In this document: piece by piece, positions 7,216 to 15,320 of the stretch | Numbering within the stretch: the stretch's first letter is position 1 | How the letters are laid out: every line of letters begins with the position of its first letter | Source: JANQRV01 sp964533785 | Lineage (GTDB): Bacteria > Bacteroidota > Bacteroidia > Chitinophagales > Saprospiraceae | Assembly (NCBI GenBank): GCA_964533785.1 | Contig: CAZHNG010000107.1 | Span: 1 to 18,364 of the forward strand | Direction: 5' to 3' | DNA length: 18,364 nt | Translations under genes and position numbers: made by a program | Notes under the pieces: model-generated | The model's database searches: none | What the model saw: only the letters and a program-made list of their open reading frames with translations | Told to the model about the DNA's origin: nothing

Positions 7216-8700
7216 CTAACTCCATAGCCGGTCCCAGGAACGGATCACATTCCATTCTTCCGTAGGCTTGAAATAGCTTTGATCTTCGGGGTCCAAATGC
7301 TGTTTGATGACCTCTTCGTTCAAATCTACACCGAGACCTGGTTTTTCCAGTACATTAGCAAAACCTTTTTCGATTAGAGGAGTATCAGAAACCACCAGGT
7401 CTTCCCAATAATCCAGATCAACGGAATGGTGCTCCAGCGCTACAAAATTCTGGGTAGCCGCCGCGCAATGTACATTAGCCATAAATGAAACTGGCGTACC
7501 CGCAAAATGCATCGCCATAGCTACGCCTCTTTCTTCCGCATAATCGCCGATTTTTTTGGTCTCTAATAGCCCACCCGAAGTTGCCAGATCTGGATGGACT
7601 ATATCAACGGCACGATTATCGATCAGTTTGATAAATTCTTCCTTCAGGTAAATATCTTCACCCGTAAGTGTCGGCGTTTCTATCGCCTGGGTGATCTCCC
7701 GCCACTGATCGGTATACATCCAGGGGATCATATCCTCCAGCCATGCCAAGCGGTAAGGCTCGACGGCTCTGCCTAAACGGATGGCATTGTTTAGATCAAA
7801 ATGCCCGTAGTGATCAGAAGCTAAGGGGACGTCATAACCAACGGCTTCTCTAACCGCACCAACGTAATCCGCAAGAATATCCAGGCCTTTATCCGTAATT
7901 TGAATTTGAGTGAAAGCATGTTCTGTATTACCATAACTCAACGGTGTTGATTCCCATTGTTTTGCGACGTCCCAGTATTCTCCATTCACTAATGTTCCGG
8001 GAATACCTTTTAGGGCTCCAATACCAAAATCCATTTTCAAAAATGTATATCCTTTGTTATTTACCCGGTCTTTCATCTTTTCGGCAAATTCCTCCGGGCT
8101 GTCAGCACGAGGAGTATCCGCATACAACCGTACTTTCGAACGGTACTTTCCACCTAATAACTGATACGCAGGAACACCATATGCCTTGCCTGCCAAATCC
8201 CACAATGCCATTTCTACCGCACAAACACCCCCACCTTGTCTGCCGTGAAAACCAAACTGTTTGATCCGCTTAAAGATCATCTCCACATTACATGGGTTCA
8301 TTCCCAAAATCCTGCTTTTTAAAAATAATGCATAACGCCAACTCGCTCCATCACGTACTTCACCAATACCATAAATTCCCTGGTTGGTATCGATCCTGAT
8401 AATTGGACAACGCCCCCGACCACGCATTACAACGGCGTAACGCATATCCGTTATCTTTAAATCACTAGGAGAAGAAAGCCGGTTGACGTTTTGCGTGCTA
8501 TGCTCCAGGGTTTCGCCAACCGAAGTGTGCATAAAAGCACCAAGAGATAATCCGCCTAGGCAAGCGTTTTTAAGGAAACCTCGCCGACTATTTCCCGGCA
8601 TTTCTCCTTCCTCCGTGTCTAAAGAAATACTTTCGTTTGGAAAGGATGCAGCTTCTTTTAATCCGATTCGTTGTAAGAACTTTTCTGATGGTGTTGACAT
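7216..8700 (-). CDS. Tat-exported mandelate racemase/muconate lactonizing enzyme family protein (probable sugar-acid dehydratase)
   Basis: A 494-residue enolase-superfamily enzyme; relatives abstract a proton next to a carboxylate, most often to dehydrate an aldonic or uronic acid. Metal ligands are visible at Asp296 (SDHYGH), Glu322 (WLEDM) and Glu348 (TGEDIY); the Asp371/His398 dyad (HPDLATSGG, MHFAGTP) is the general base of the mandelate racemase subgroup, and Lys222 (FLKMDFG) is on the second barrel strand. A twin-arginine motif, NSRRGFLK, sits at residues 38-44 before a hydrophobic stretch, predicting export of the folded enzyme. The first ATG (8700) gives an unusually long 38-residue n-region; ATG 8601 (Met34) follows a purine-rich GGAGGAAGGAGAA and would give a standard Tat leader, so either start is possible. 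It diverges from the sulfatase operon over 313 bases, suggesting shared regulation. The exact substrate is not determinable; galactonate-, gluconate- and mannonate-type activities all remain open. Confidence 0.92.
   Translation of the reverse strand: MSTPSEKFLQRIGLKEAASFPNESISLDTEEGEMPGNSRRGFLKNACLGGLSLGAFMHTSVGETLEHSTQNVNRLSSPSDLKITDMRYAVVMRGRGRCPIIRIDTNQGIYGIGEVRDGASWRYALFLKSRILGMNPCNVEMIFKRIKQFGFHGRQGGGVCAVEMALWDLAGKAYGVPAYQLLGGKYRSKVRLYADTPRADSPEEFAEKMKDRVNNKGYTFLKMDFGIGALKGIPGTLVNGEYWDVAKQWESTPLSYGNTEHAFTQIQITDKGLDILADYVGAVREAVGYDVPLASDHYGHFDLNNAIRLGRAVEPYRLAWLEDMIPWMYTDQWREITQAIETPTLTGEDIYLKEEFIKLIDNRAVDIVHPDLATSGGLLETKKIGDYAEERGVAMAMHFAGTPVSFMANVHCAAATQNFVALEHHSVDLDYWEDLVVSDTPLIEKGFANVLEKPGLGVDLNEEVIKQHLDPEDQSYFKPTEEWNVIRSWDRLWS
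8599..8613 (-). promoter_or_regulatory. Strong Shine-Dalgarno-like sequence before an internal ATG
   Basis: On the minus strand GGAGGAAGGAGAA immediately precedes an in-frame ATG (8601-8599) that would start the dehydratase with MPGNSRRGFLK. No such sequence precedes the outer ATG at 8700. Purine-rich codons for Glu-Glu-Gly-Glu explain part of it, so it may be fortuitous. Confidence 0.4.
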
Positions 8701-9013
8701 AATCTTTTATTTATTGGTGAATGAATTGAATAGACAACCGAGGATTTGGGACAATACTCTTTTCTCAAAAATAAGAGCACCTTATAAAACCAACTAAACT
8801 CCGCTCTAAGCAATGTAAAATACCGATTATCTACCTATATTCAAATTTAAATTCGCGCCAACTCATCCTATACTCCATTTATTTGCTGGGGTAACGCTAG
8901 TGGTCCCCACCAGTCCGATGATGAAGACATTTATTGGATTATTATATTGGTTATTGTAATTGAGATTATTATCTTGCTTGTGTTCATTAGAAAACCACCT
9001 TTAAACAAATAAT
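8701..9013. other. Divergent spacer with an orphan membrane-segment frame
   Basis: The 313 bases between the dehydratase and sulfatase genes must hold both promoters. A weak -33/-7-like pair, ATTG at 8946-8949 and TATCTTG at 8970-8976, could drive the sulfatase. A stop-free frame of 53 codons (8851-9012, plus strand) ends one base before the sulfatase ATG. It encodes an acidic stretch, SDDEDIYW, then about 18 strongly hydrophobic residues and a basic tail (RKPPLNK), the look of a real membrane anchor, but it has no ATG, GTG or TTG before the hydrophobic part. It is probably the tail of a decayed membrane protein, or a peptide with an unusual start. Confidence 0.4.
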
Positions 9014-10636
9014 ATGAAAATTTGGTACATTTTCTTTTTGATGTCTTCTTTTGGATTCATGTTATCTTGTTCTTCGCCGGAAGAAGGAAGCAATACACTC
9101 CCCCAACAACCCAACATCCTCTTCATTATGTCCGATGATCACGCCTACCAAGCCATCAGCGCTTACAGTGACCATCTGCTCCAAACTCCTAATATCGATC
9201 GCATTGCACAGGAAGGAATGCTTTTCTCGAATGCTTGTGTGACGAACTCTATCTGCGCGCCTTCCAGAGCGGTTATCCTTACTGGAAAACACAGCCACCT
9301 CAACGGAAAGATCGATAACCGAATGCCTTTTGACACCACCAACATTACTTTTCCACAGCTTTTCCAGGATGCCGGTTACCAAACTGCCATGTTCGGAAAA
9401 TTACACTTCGGCAATAATCCTAAAGGGGTCGATGACTTTATGATTCTCCCCGGTCAGGGTAATTATATCAACCCGAGGTTTATCACCGCTGAAGGCGATA
9501 CCACCATAACCGGTTACGTTACGGATATCATTACCGACCTTACCCTCGACTGGCTGCAGAACGAAAGAGATGACTCCAGGCCCTTTATGATGGCCTATCT
9601 GCATAAAGCGCCCCACCGTCCCTGGTGGCCGCGCCCCGATAAATTCGAAGAGTTTACCAAAAAGACTTTCCCCGAACCCGCCAATCTATTCGATGAATAC
9701 GAAAACAGAGGTACTGCCGCCAAAACGGCGGAAATGAACCTTCTCAAACACATGATGTACAGCCACGACAGTAAGGTACGACCGGAAACGCTGGAAGAAA
9801 TGGGTGACCTGGTAAAACCGGAAGTAAAAGAATATCCCAGAAGCTTTTACGGCCCCTACGGTCGTGCAAATGAAGAGCAAAAAGCCGTATATGAACCCGT
9901 TTTAGATTCGATCAATAACTTTTTCCGGGAAAACTGGCCTTCGATGACCGACGAAGAAAAAATGCGGTGGAAATACCAACGTTACATGCAGGATTATCTC
10001 GCTTGTATTTCTTCGGTGGACGATAATATCGGGCGCGTACTTGAGTACCTGGACGAAAGCGGATTGGCTGAAAACACCATCGTCGTTTATACTTCCGATC
10101 AGGGTTTTTACCTGGGTGAGCACGGTTGGTTTGATAAAAGGTTTATCTACGATGAGTCTTTCAAAACACCATTAATCGTGCGTTGGCCGGGCGTTGTTCC
10201 GGCAGGTAGTACCAGTGATCAAATGGTACAAAATTTAGACTTTGCTCCTACCTTCCTGGCCGCTGCCGGCATTGATATACCCGCTGATATGCAAGGGGAA
10301 AGCCTTATCCCTTTACTGAAGGGTGATAATGATGCCTGGGATCGCGAAGCGGTGTATTACCATTATTATGAATATCCGGCGGTACACATGGTCAAACGCC
10401 ATTATGGTATTGTAACCCGAGAATATAAATTGGCTCATTTTTATTACGATGTGGATGAATGGGAATTATACGATCGCCTGAATGATCCGAGTGAAATGAA
10501 CAATGTTTACGATGATCCCCAATACGCGGATGTCGTAGCGGAATTGAAGGAAAAACTAGCTGAGTTACGGGTACAATACAAAGATTCCGAAGAACTTGAT
10601 CAGCAATACATCGATCTGTACAATATCAAAAAATAA
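9014..10636 (+). CDS. Type I sulfatase lipoprotein (GlcNAc-6-sulfatase-like, S1_11-type)
   Basis: A 540-residue formylglycine-dependent sulfatase that hydrolyses sulfate esters from glycans. The N-terminus is a lipoprotein signal with lipobox LSC (Cys19) followed by Ser-Ser-Pro-Glu-Glu. The nucleophile motif CAPSR has Cys81, to be converted to formylglycine, and Arg85. Metal ligands are Asp41-Asp42 (MSDDH) and Asp362-Gln363 (TSDQG). Other active-site residues include Lys129/His131 (GKLHFG), His197 (LHKAPH) and Lys375. The C-terminal block YYHYYEYPAVHMVKRHYG and the phrase HKAPHRPWWPRPDKF resemble the N-acetylglucosamine-6-sulfatase branch (SulfAtlas S1_11), a family-level recollection, not a search result. 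It opens the plus-strand run; the next gene starts 8 bases after its stop. The Cys-type motif can be matured by either FGE or the radical-SAM anSME; neither enzyme is in the window. Confidence 0.94.
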   Translation: MKIWYIFFLMSSFGFMLSCSSPEEGSNTLPQQPNILFIMSDDHAYQAISAYSDHLLQTPNIDRIAQEGMLFSNACVTNSICAPSRAVILTGKHSHLNGKIDNRMPFDTTNITFPQLFQDAGYQTAMFGKLHFGNNPKGVDDFMILPGQGNYINPRFITAEGDTTITGYVTDIITDLTLDWLQNERDDSRPFMMAYLHKAPHRPWWPRPDKFEEFTKKTFPEPANLFDEYENRGTAAKTAEMNLLKHMMYSHDSKVRPETLEEMGDLVKPEVKEYPRSFYGPYGRANEEQKAVYEPVLDSINNFFRENWPSMTDEEKMRWKYQRYMQDYLACISSVDDNIGRVLEYLDESGLAENTIVVYTSDQGFYLGEHGWFDKRFIYDESFKTPLIVRWPGVVPAGSTSDQMVQNLDFAPTFLAAAGIDIPADMQGESLIPLLKGDNDAWDREAVYYHYYEYPAVHMVKRHYGIVTREYKLAHFYYDVDEWELYDRLNDPSEMNNVYDDPQYADVVAELKEKLAELRVQYKDSEELDQQYIDLYNIKK

Positions 10637-10644
10637 AATTTGTA

Positions 10645-11520
10645 ATGATTCGAATGATTGATAGGAAGGTAGGACTAACGGCATTTCTGGTGTTGAACCT
10701 CCTTTCAATTGTATTGGCCCAGCAAACCTCAAGCCCGGCCATCGACTCCGTGATCTACAAAAAGATTGATGGTATTGAATTAGGTGTAAAAATTTATGCC
10801 CCGGCATCGATATCCGAAGGGGAATTATTACCTGCCATGATCTTTTTTCACGGCGGGGGTTGGAACGGCGGCAGTCCGTCGCAATTTGAAGAACAAGCCA
10901 AATACTTTTCCTCCCGGGGAATGGTCTGTTTTTTACCGGAATACCGATTGAAAAATAAACACCAAACCACTCCTTTTGAAGCGCTTCAGGATGCGAAATC
11001 GGCCATCCGATTCATAAAAGCAAATGGAGCTGAATTCCATATTGATACTTCACGTATAGTGGCCGCGGGAGGATCGGCAGGCGGACACCTCGCCGTTGCT
11101 GCTTCCGTAATCAATGGCTACAATGGTGCTCAGGACGACCTGGCGATCAGTGCCAAAACCAGCGCCCTGGTGCTTTTTAATCCAGTATTCGATAATGGTC
11201 CCGGCGGCTACGGTTACGAAAGAATTGGTGAGGCTTATAGAGATTTTTCTCCTCTACACAACCTGAAAAAAGGGGTACCCCCCACCCTACTCCTTTTTGG
11301 TGATGAAGACCAATTGGTACCCGTTGCAACCATCCGGTATTACCAACTCGTAATGGAAAAAATAGGGAGTAGATGTGATGTCGAACTCTACCCCGGTCAA
11401 AAACATGCTTTTTTCAATTACAATAACCGGGAATACTATAATAAAACGGTGATTGCCGTTGATAAATTTCTGGAGTCCTTGGGGTACATTCATGGAAAAC
11501 CAACGCTAAACATCGACTGA
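10645..11520 (+). CDS. Exported alpha/beta-hydrolase, acetyl-esterase (BD-FAE/HSL-like)
   Basis: A 291-residue serine esterase. It has a signal peptide (residues 1-26, hydrophobic core TAFLVLNLLSIVLA then Gln). The oxyanion-hole motif HGGGW is at 69-73, the nucleophile Ser144 in GGSAGG, the acid Asp222 in GDEDQLVP and His254 in GQKHAF, a complete triad. Such enzymes in polysaccharide loci remove acetyl or other acyl decorations from sugars, consistent with a partner for the flanking sulfatases; the true acyl group is unknown. Start ATG at 10645, or the fourth codon ATG at 10654. It sits 8 bases after the sulfatase stop and its own stop is one base before the next ATG, so it is almost certainly in the same transcript. 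Confidence 0.9.
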   Translation: MIRMIDRKVGLTAFLVLNLLSIVLAQQTSSPAIDSVIYKKIDGIELGVKIYAPASISEGELLPAMIFFHGGGWNGGSPSQFEEQAKYFSSRGMVCFLPEYRLKNKHQTTPFEALQDAKSAIRFIKANGAEFHIDTSRIVAAGGSAGGHLAVAASVINGYNGAQDDLAISAKTSALVLFNPVFDNGPGGYGYERIGEAYRDFSPLHNLKKGVPPTLLLFGDEDQLVPVATIRYYQLVMEKIGSRCDVELYPGQKHAFFNYNNREYYNKTVIAVDKFLESLGYIHGKPTLNID

Positions 11521-11521
11521 A

Positions 11522-13207
11522 ATGAAAAAGATCCATCTTATTTTTTCGTTGAATATATTTTTTCTTGGTTGCTTGCTAATTAGTTGCCAAAGTCCTCAAA
11601 ATGAGGATACTACTTCTCCTGATGCCGATGTGATCATTTACGGCGGTACTTCTGCTGCGGTGACTACGGCAGTTCAAGTGGCCAAAATGGGTAAATCTGT
11701 CTTGGTGATTTCGCCCGACAAACACCTGGGGGGATTAACCGCCTCTGGTTTAGGCTGGACAGACACCGGCAATAAAGCAGTGATCGGCGGCCTATCGAGA
11801 GCATTCTACCAGCGTGTCTATCAACATTACCAGAAGCCGGAAGCCTGGCGCTGGCAAAAACAAGAAGCATACGGCAACAAAGGACAGGGAACACCAGCGA
11901 TCGACGGCGAAAACCGTACGATGTGGATCTTTGAACCTTACGTCGCAGAGCAGGTCTTCGAAGATTTTATCAATGATCACAATATCACGGTCGTCAGAGA
12001 CGAATGGTTAGACCGCTCCAATGGTGTAGAAATGCAGGATGGTAAAATCATAGCGATCACCACTTTGAAGGGTAATACCTACCGCGGAAAAATATTTGTA
12101 GATGCTACCTACGAAGGAGACCTGATGGCTGCCGCCGGTGTCAGCTACCACGTTGGCCGAGAAGCTAATAGTGTTTACAACGAAGAATGGAATGGGGTGC
12201 AGGTAGGAGTATTGCACCACAGTCACCATTTCGGAGATATGAAAATCAGCCCTTACGTTGTACCTGATGATCCCGATTCAGGTGTTTTGGCGAGAATTTC
12301 TACTAAAAACCCCGGTACCAAAGGAGAAGGTGACGACAAAGTTCAGGCCTATTGTTTTCGAACCTGCCTGACTAAACACGAAGAAAACCGGCTCCCCTTT
12401 CCCAGACCAGAAGGTTATGACTCTACTCAATACGAACTGCTTCTCAGAGTCTACGATGCCGGCTGGAGGCAAACCTTTAACAAATTTGATCCGATCCCCA
12501 ACCTCAAAACTGATGTAAACAATCACGGTCCGTTCAGCTTCGACAATATCGGAATGAACTACGACTATCCGGAAGCTTCTTACGAACGCAGGCAAGAGAT
12601 CATCAAAGAGCACGAAACCTACCAGAAAGGACTACTCTACTTCATCGCCAATGACCCCCGGGTACCCGAAGATGTACAAAACGAAATGAAACAATGGGGC
12701 CTGGCGAAAGATGAATTTCTCGATAACGGGCATTGGCCCCACCAGATCTACGTCCGGGAAGCCAGAAGAATGATCGGTGATTTTGTTATGACCGAAAATG
12801 AAATACAAGGTAGCAGCCCGGTAAATGACCCCATCGGTATGGGTTCCTACACTATGGACTCACATAATACGCAACGATATATTACACCGGAGGGCCACGT
12901 GCAAAACGAAGGGGATATTGGCGTTAAACCCAAAACACCTTATCAAATTGCTTTGGGAACAATCCTTCCCAAAGAAGAAGAATGCTCAAATTTACTGGTA
13001 CCGGTAGCTGTTTCCAGTTCGCACATTGCCTTTGGCTCCATTCGTATGGAACCCGTGTTTATGATCCTGGGGCAAAGCGCCGGAACAGTCGCTGCTATAG
13101 CACTGGAAGAGGGGGTTAACATTCATGACCTCCCTTACACCAAAATTAAAGACCAATTATTGCAGGATGGACAAGTGTTGAGCTCTCCGACTGTTGTTCA
13201 AGACTAG
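11522..13207 (+). CDS. FAD-dependent oxidoreductase lipoprotein (FAD_oxidored family, 'xanthan lyase'-annotated type)
   Basis: A 561-residue flavoprotein. A lipoprotein signal (residues 1-22, lipobox LISC with Cys22) is followed by an acidic linker, then the dinucleotide-binding motif VIIYGGTSAAVTTAVQVAKMG at about 38-57 with GGT in place of the usual GxG, and the signature LGGLTASGLGWTD at 69-81. A late glycine-containing motif, GQSAGTVAAIALEEGV, near the C-terminus closes the FAD fold. Relatives are frequent in sulfatase- and carbohydrate-rich loci of Bacteroidota and Planctomycetota and are often mislabelled xanthan lyase. The substrate is unknown; oxidation of a sugar hydroxyl is a reasonable inference. 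It starts one base after the esterase stop. A 168-base gap with a broken gene follows before the next intact gene. Confidence 0.88.
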   Translation: MKKIHLIFSLNIFFLGCLLISCQSPQNEDTTSPDADVIIYGGTSAAVTTAVQVAKMGKSVLVISPDKHLGGLTASGLGWTDTGNKAVIGGLSRAFYQRVYQHYQKPEAWRWQKQEAYGNKGQGTPAIDGENRTMWIFEPYVAEQVFEDFINDHNITVVRDEWLDRSNGVEMQDGKIIAITTLKGNTYRGKIFVDATYEGDLMAAAGVSYHVGREANSVYNEEWNGVQVGVLHHSHHFGDMKISPYVVPDDPDSGVLARISTKNPGTKGEGDDKVQAYCFRTCLTKHEENRLPFPRPEGYDSTQYELLLRVYDAGWRQTFNKFDPIPNLKTDVNNHGPFSFDNIGMNYDYPEASYERRQEIIKEHETYQKGLLYFIANDPRVPEDVQNEMKQWGLAKDEFLDNGHWPHQIYVREARRMIGDFVMTENEIQGSSPVNDPIGMGSYTMDSHNTQRYITPEGHVQNEGDIGVKPKTPYQIALGTILPKEEECSNLLVPVAVSSSHIAFGSIRMEPVFMILGQSAGTVAAIALEEGVNIHDLPYTKIKDQLLQDGQVLSSPTVVQD

Positions 13208-13210
13208 AGA

Positions 13211-13234
13211 TCAAGAGATTTTACTACCTCTTGA
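13211..13234 (+). terminator. Short hairpin after the FAD oxidoreductase gene
   Basis: TCAAGAG (13211-13217) pairs with CTCTTGA (13228-13234), extendable to ten pairs with one mismatch. No T-run follows, so it is a weak attenuator or mRNA-stability stem at most. Confidence 0.3.
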
Positions 13235-13266
13235 CCTGATTTACAACCACAAATTCCACCACGATT

Positions 13267-13368
13267 ATGAAGCCAATCAATTATCCAAACTGCAACAGGA
13301 GAAAATTTCTTTCCTATTCCGCTAGCGGTGCGTTAAGCATTGACCATTTATTTTCCATTTCAAAATAA
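13267..13368 (+). pseudogene. Remnant of a Tat-exported protein (signal sequence only)
   Basis: A 33-codon frame beginning ATG AAG CCA ATC encodes a twin-arginine leader: NRRKFLSYSASGALS at residues 10-24, matching the R-R-x-F-L pattern and the start of the hydrophobic h-region. It then runs into IDHLFSISK and stops at 13366-13368, seven bases before the ATG of the next gene, with no mature domain. The simplest reading is that a gene for another Tat substrate once stood here and all but its 5' end was deleted, bringing the oxidoreductase gene close. A functional 33-residue peptide or leader for coupling is possible but less likely. CCGCTAGCGG (13319-13328) is a perfect palindrome inside it. 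Confidence 0.6.
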
Positions 13369-13375
13369 CTATGGA

Positions 13376-14710
13376 ATGAAACAGAGCAGAAGATCTTTTA
13401 TTGAAAAAGGTACAAAATTAGCAGCCGCTTCAACCTTAGCAGCCGGTTTTCCACAAATACTAAGCGCTCGATCTGCTGGTTATGCTCCCAGCGATCAAAT
13501 CAATTTAGGTTTAATTGGCTGCCGGGGCAGAGGGTTCAGAGTGCTGCAACAACACCTCAATCTGGGCGGCATTAATTGCGTAGCCCTTTGCGATGTCGAC
13601 CAAAGCGTATTGGAAGAAAAAGCGGCCGCCATCGAAAAAGATTACCAACAAAAGCCGCAGTTGTATAAAGATTTTAGACGCTTACTGGAGCTAAAAGAGG
13701 TGGATGCCGTCATCATCGGTACTCCCGACCACTGGCATTGCCTGCAAACCATTTACGCTTGTGAGGCGGGAAAAGATGTGTACGTCGAAAAACCTATGGC
13801 CAATGCTATTGCCGAATGCCTGGCTATCGTCAAAGCTGCCAAAAGATATAACCGGATCGTCCAGGTCGGGCAACAACAAAGAAGCGGAAAAGTATGGAAT
13901 GAGGTCATGGATTATATGAAATCAGGCAAATTGGGTCACATTCGCAAAACCAATATTTGGGCAAACTTCAATTACGGCCTGGGACCGTTGAAACGCCCCG
14001 ATGCGCCTGCTCCCAAAGGTGTAGATTACGATATGTGGCTGGGCCCCGCCCCTGAACGGCCTTTCAACCCTTCCCGTTTCCACGGTGAATGGCGCCATTT
14101 CTGGGATTACGGCGGCGGGTTGATGACCGACTTTGGAGCGCACCTGATCGATATGGCACTCTGGGTTAAAGATATTACCACTCCTCCGTCCACCGTAATG
14201 GCCTATGGTTCCCACCTCGATCGGCCGGAATTGGCTAAAGAAACCTATGATACCATGTCGGTCATTTTCCCAATTGGCGATTACATCATTCAATGGGAAT
14301 CTTCCGCCGGCAAACAGGTAGGTCCGTACGACAGGCTCTACGGTCTTGAGTTTTTAGGGGATAAAGGCACCCTGGTCGTAGATCGCAGCGGATGGGAGGT
14401 GATCCCCGAATGGGACGGCGAAAAGAAAGTACATAAAGTAGAAGCCTATAAATCCGAAAAATACAATGGCGGCCATGACTTGCATATCAAGGATTTTGTG
14501 AACAGCATCCGGGAAAATAAAGCGCCGGTTTGTCCGCCGGAAATTGGTTGCAATGTCGCCTTATACGCGCACATGGCCAACACTGCCGTCAGGACCAATA
14601 CTTACAAATTGGAATGGAATGCTGAAAAAGAAAAATTCAATAATGCCAAAGCCGCCGATCGTTTGATAGCACCTGCATACCGTAAACCTTGGAAATTCCC
14701 TAAAATATAG
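13376..14710 (+). CDS. Tat-exported Gfo/Idh/MocA-family NAD(P)-dependent oxidoreductase
   Basis: A 444-residue dehydrogenase of the glucose-fructose oxidoreductase/inositol dehydrogenase/MocA family. The chosen start is ATG 13376, giving MKQSRRSFIEKG, a standard twin-arginine leader; the longer TTG frame from 13340 would put 12 useless residues in front. After the leader comes the nucleotide-binding GLIGCRGRG (45-53), the CDVD acidic turn (72-75) that binds the ribose, the family motif EKP (138-140), and DYGGGLMTDFGAHLIDMALW at 244-263 with Asp252/His256. Exported members of this family keep NAD(P)H tightly bound and act as self-recycling oxidoreductases or as glycosidases of the 3-keto type. 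Its likely role is redox chemistry on a sugar released or exposed by the sulfatases and esterase. The next gene begins three bases after its stop. Confidence 0.92.
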   Translation: MKQSRRSFIEKGTKLAAASTLAAGFPQILSARSAGYAPSDQINLGLIGCRGRGFRVLQQHLNLGGINCVALCDVDQSVLEEKAAAIEKDYQQKPQLYKDFRRLLELKEVDAVIIGTPDHWHCLQTIYACEAGKDVYVEKPMANAIAECLAIVKAAKRYNRIVQVGQQQRSGKVWNEVMDYMKSGKLGHIRKTNIWANFNYGLGPLKRPDAPAPKGVDYDMWLGPAPERPFNPSRFHGEWRHFWDYGGGLMTDFGAHLIDMALWVKDITTPPSTVMAYGSHLDRPELAKETYDTMSVIFPIGDYIIQWESSAGKQVGPYDRLYGLEFLGDKGTLVVDRSGWEVIPEWDGEKKVHKVEAYKSEKYNGGHDLHIKDFVNSIRENKAPVCPPEIGCNVALYAHMANTAVRTNTYKLEWNAEKEKFNNAKAADRLIAPAYRKPWKFPKI

Positions 14711-14713
14711 AAA

Positions 14714-15298
14714 ATGCCTGTTGAAATAACTGAAATATTTTATCCTCCGACCCGGCAAGACTGGCGCGATTGGCTCCAGCAATACCACGCCATAAAAACC
14801 GAGATCTGGTTACAACGATACCGCAAGGATAGTGGTAGGGCCTCCATTGCCTATGATGATCTGGTCGAAGAATGCCTTTGTTTCGGTTGGATTGACGGGG
14901 TGATCAAAAAGAATTGTCCGGAAGGAAACGTCCAGCGCATCACACCCCGGCGTAAAAAAAGCTTTCTTTCCGAACTCAACCGGCAGAGGATCTGGAAATT
15001 ACAACACTTGGGGTTAATGACTCCTTCCGGATTAAAGGCGCTCGAAGGTAAGATCGGTTCTCCCGAGGATCCTTTTGAGTTCCCCGACTGGATAATGGAC
15101 CAACTGAAAGCAGACCAGGAAGTTTGGGAGAATTTTCAAGGCTTCTCCTATTTTTACCAAAGGTTAAAGATCGGTTGGATCAAAGAATGCGGTCCCAGTA
15201 GAAAGGAAGAAGCCCAAAAACGGTTGAATTATCTCCTAAAAATGACTAAAAAGGGGAAAACTTACGGTACCAATCCTTTGGAAGGAATTTTGGAGTAA
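14714..15298 (+). CDS. YdeI/OmpD-associated family protein
   Basis: A 194-residue cytoplasmic protein with no signal peptide. The conserved core EECLCFGWIDGVIKKN (about 50-65), followed by RITPRRKKSFLSELNRQRIWKL and MTPSGLKALE, is the signature of the YdeI/OmpD-associated (bacteriocin-protection) family; Trp58 and Asp60 are in the usual place. The C-terminal third is Lys-rich (KRLNYLLKMTKKGKTYG). In enterobacteria YdeI is tied to resistance to cationic peptides and polymyxin; the biochemical activity is not established. It lies three bases after the Gfo/Idh/MocA gene and 22 bases before the sulfatase gene, so it is probably co-transcribed, an odd partner for exported sugar enzymes. Confidence 0.88.
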   Translation: MPVEITEIFYPPTRQDWRDWLQQYHAIKTEIWLQRYRKDSGRASIAYDDLVEECLCFGWIDGVIKKNCPEGNVQRITPRRKKSFLSELNRQRIWKLQHLGLMTPSGLKALEGKIGSPEDPFEFPDWIMDQLKADQEVWENFQGFSYFYQRLKIGWIKECGPSRKEEAQKRLNYLLKMTKKGKTYGTNPLEGILE

Positions 15299-15320
15299 GG
15301 TCTCACTTAATTTTTGAACA

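Noticed and set aside
8483..8797. 104-codon plus-strand frame antisense to the dehydratase start
   Set aside because: It is a shadow frame of the well-supported minus-strand gene, with no motif of its own.
11522..13207. Xanthan lyase
   Set aside because: That label is common for this family, but the sequence shows an FAD-binding fold and not a polysaccharide lyase domain.
13340..13375. Upstream TTG start for the Gfo/Idh/MocA gene
   Set aside because: ATG 13376 directly gives a canonical twin-arginine leader; the 12 extra residues are hydrophobic and would spoil the n-region, and they overlap the Tat-remnant frame.
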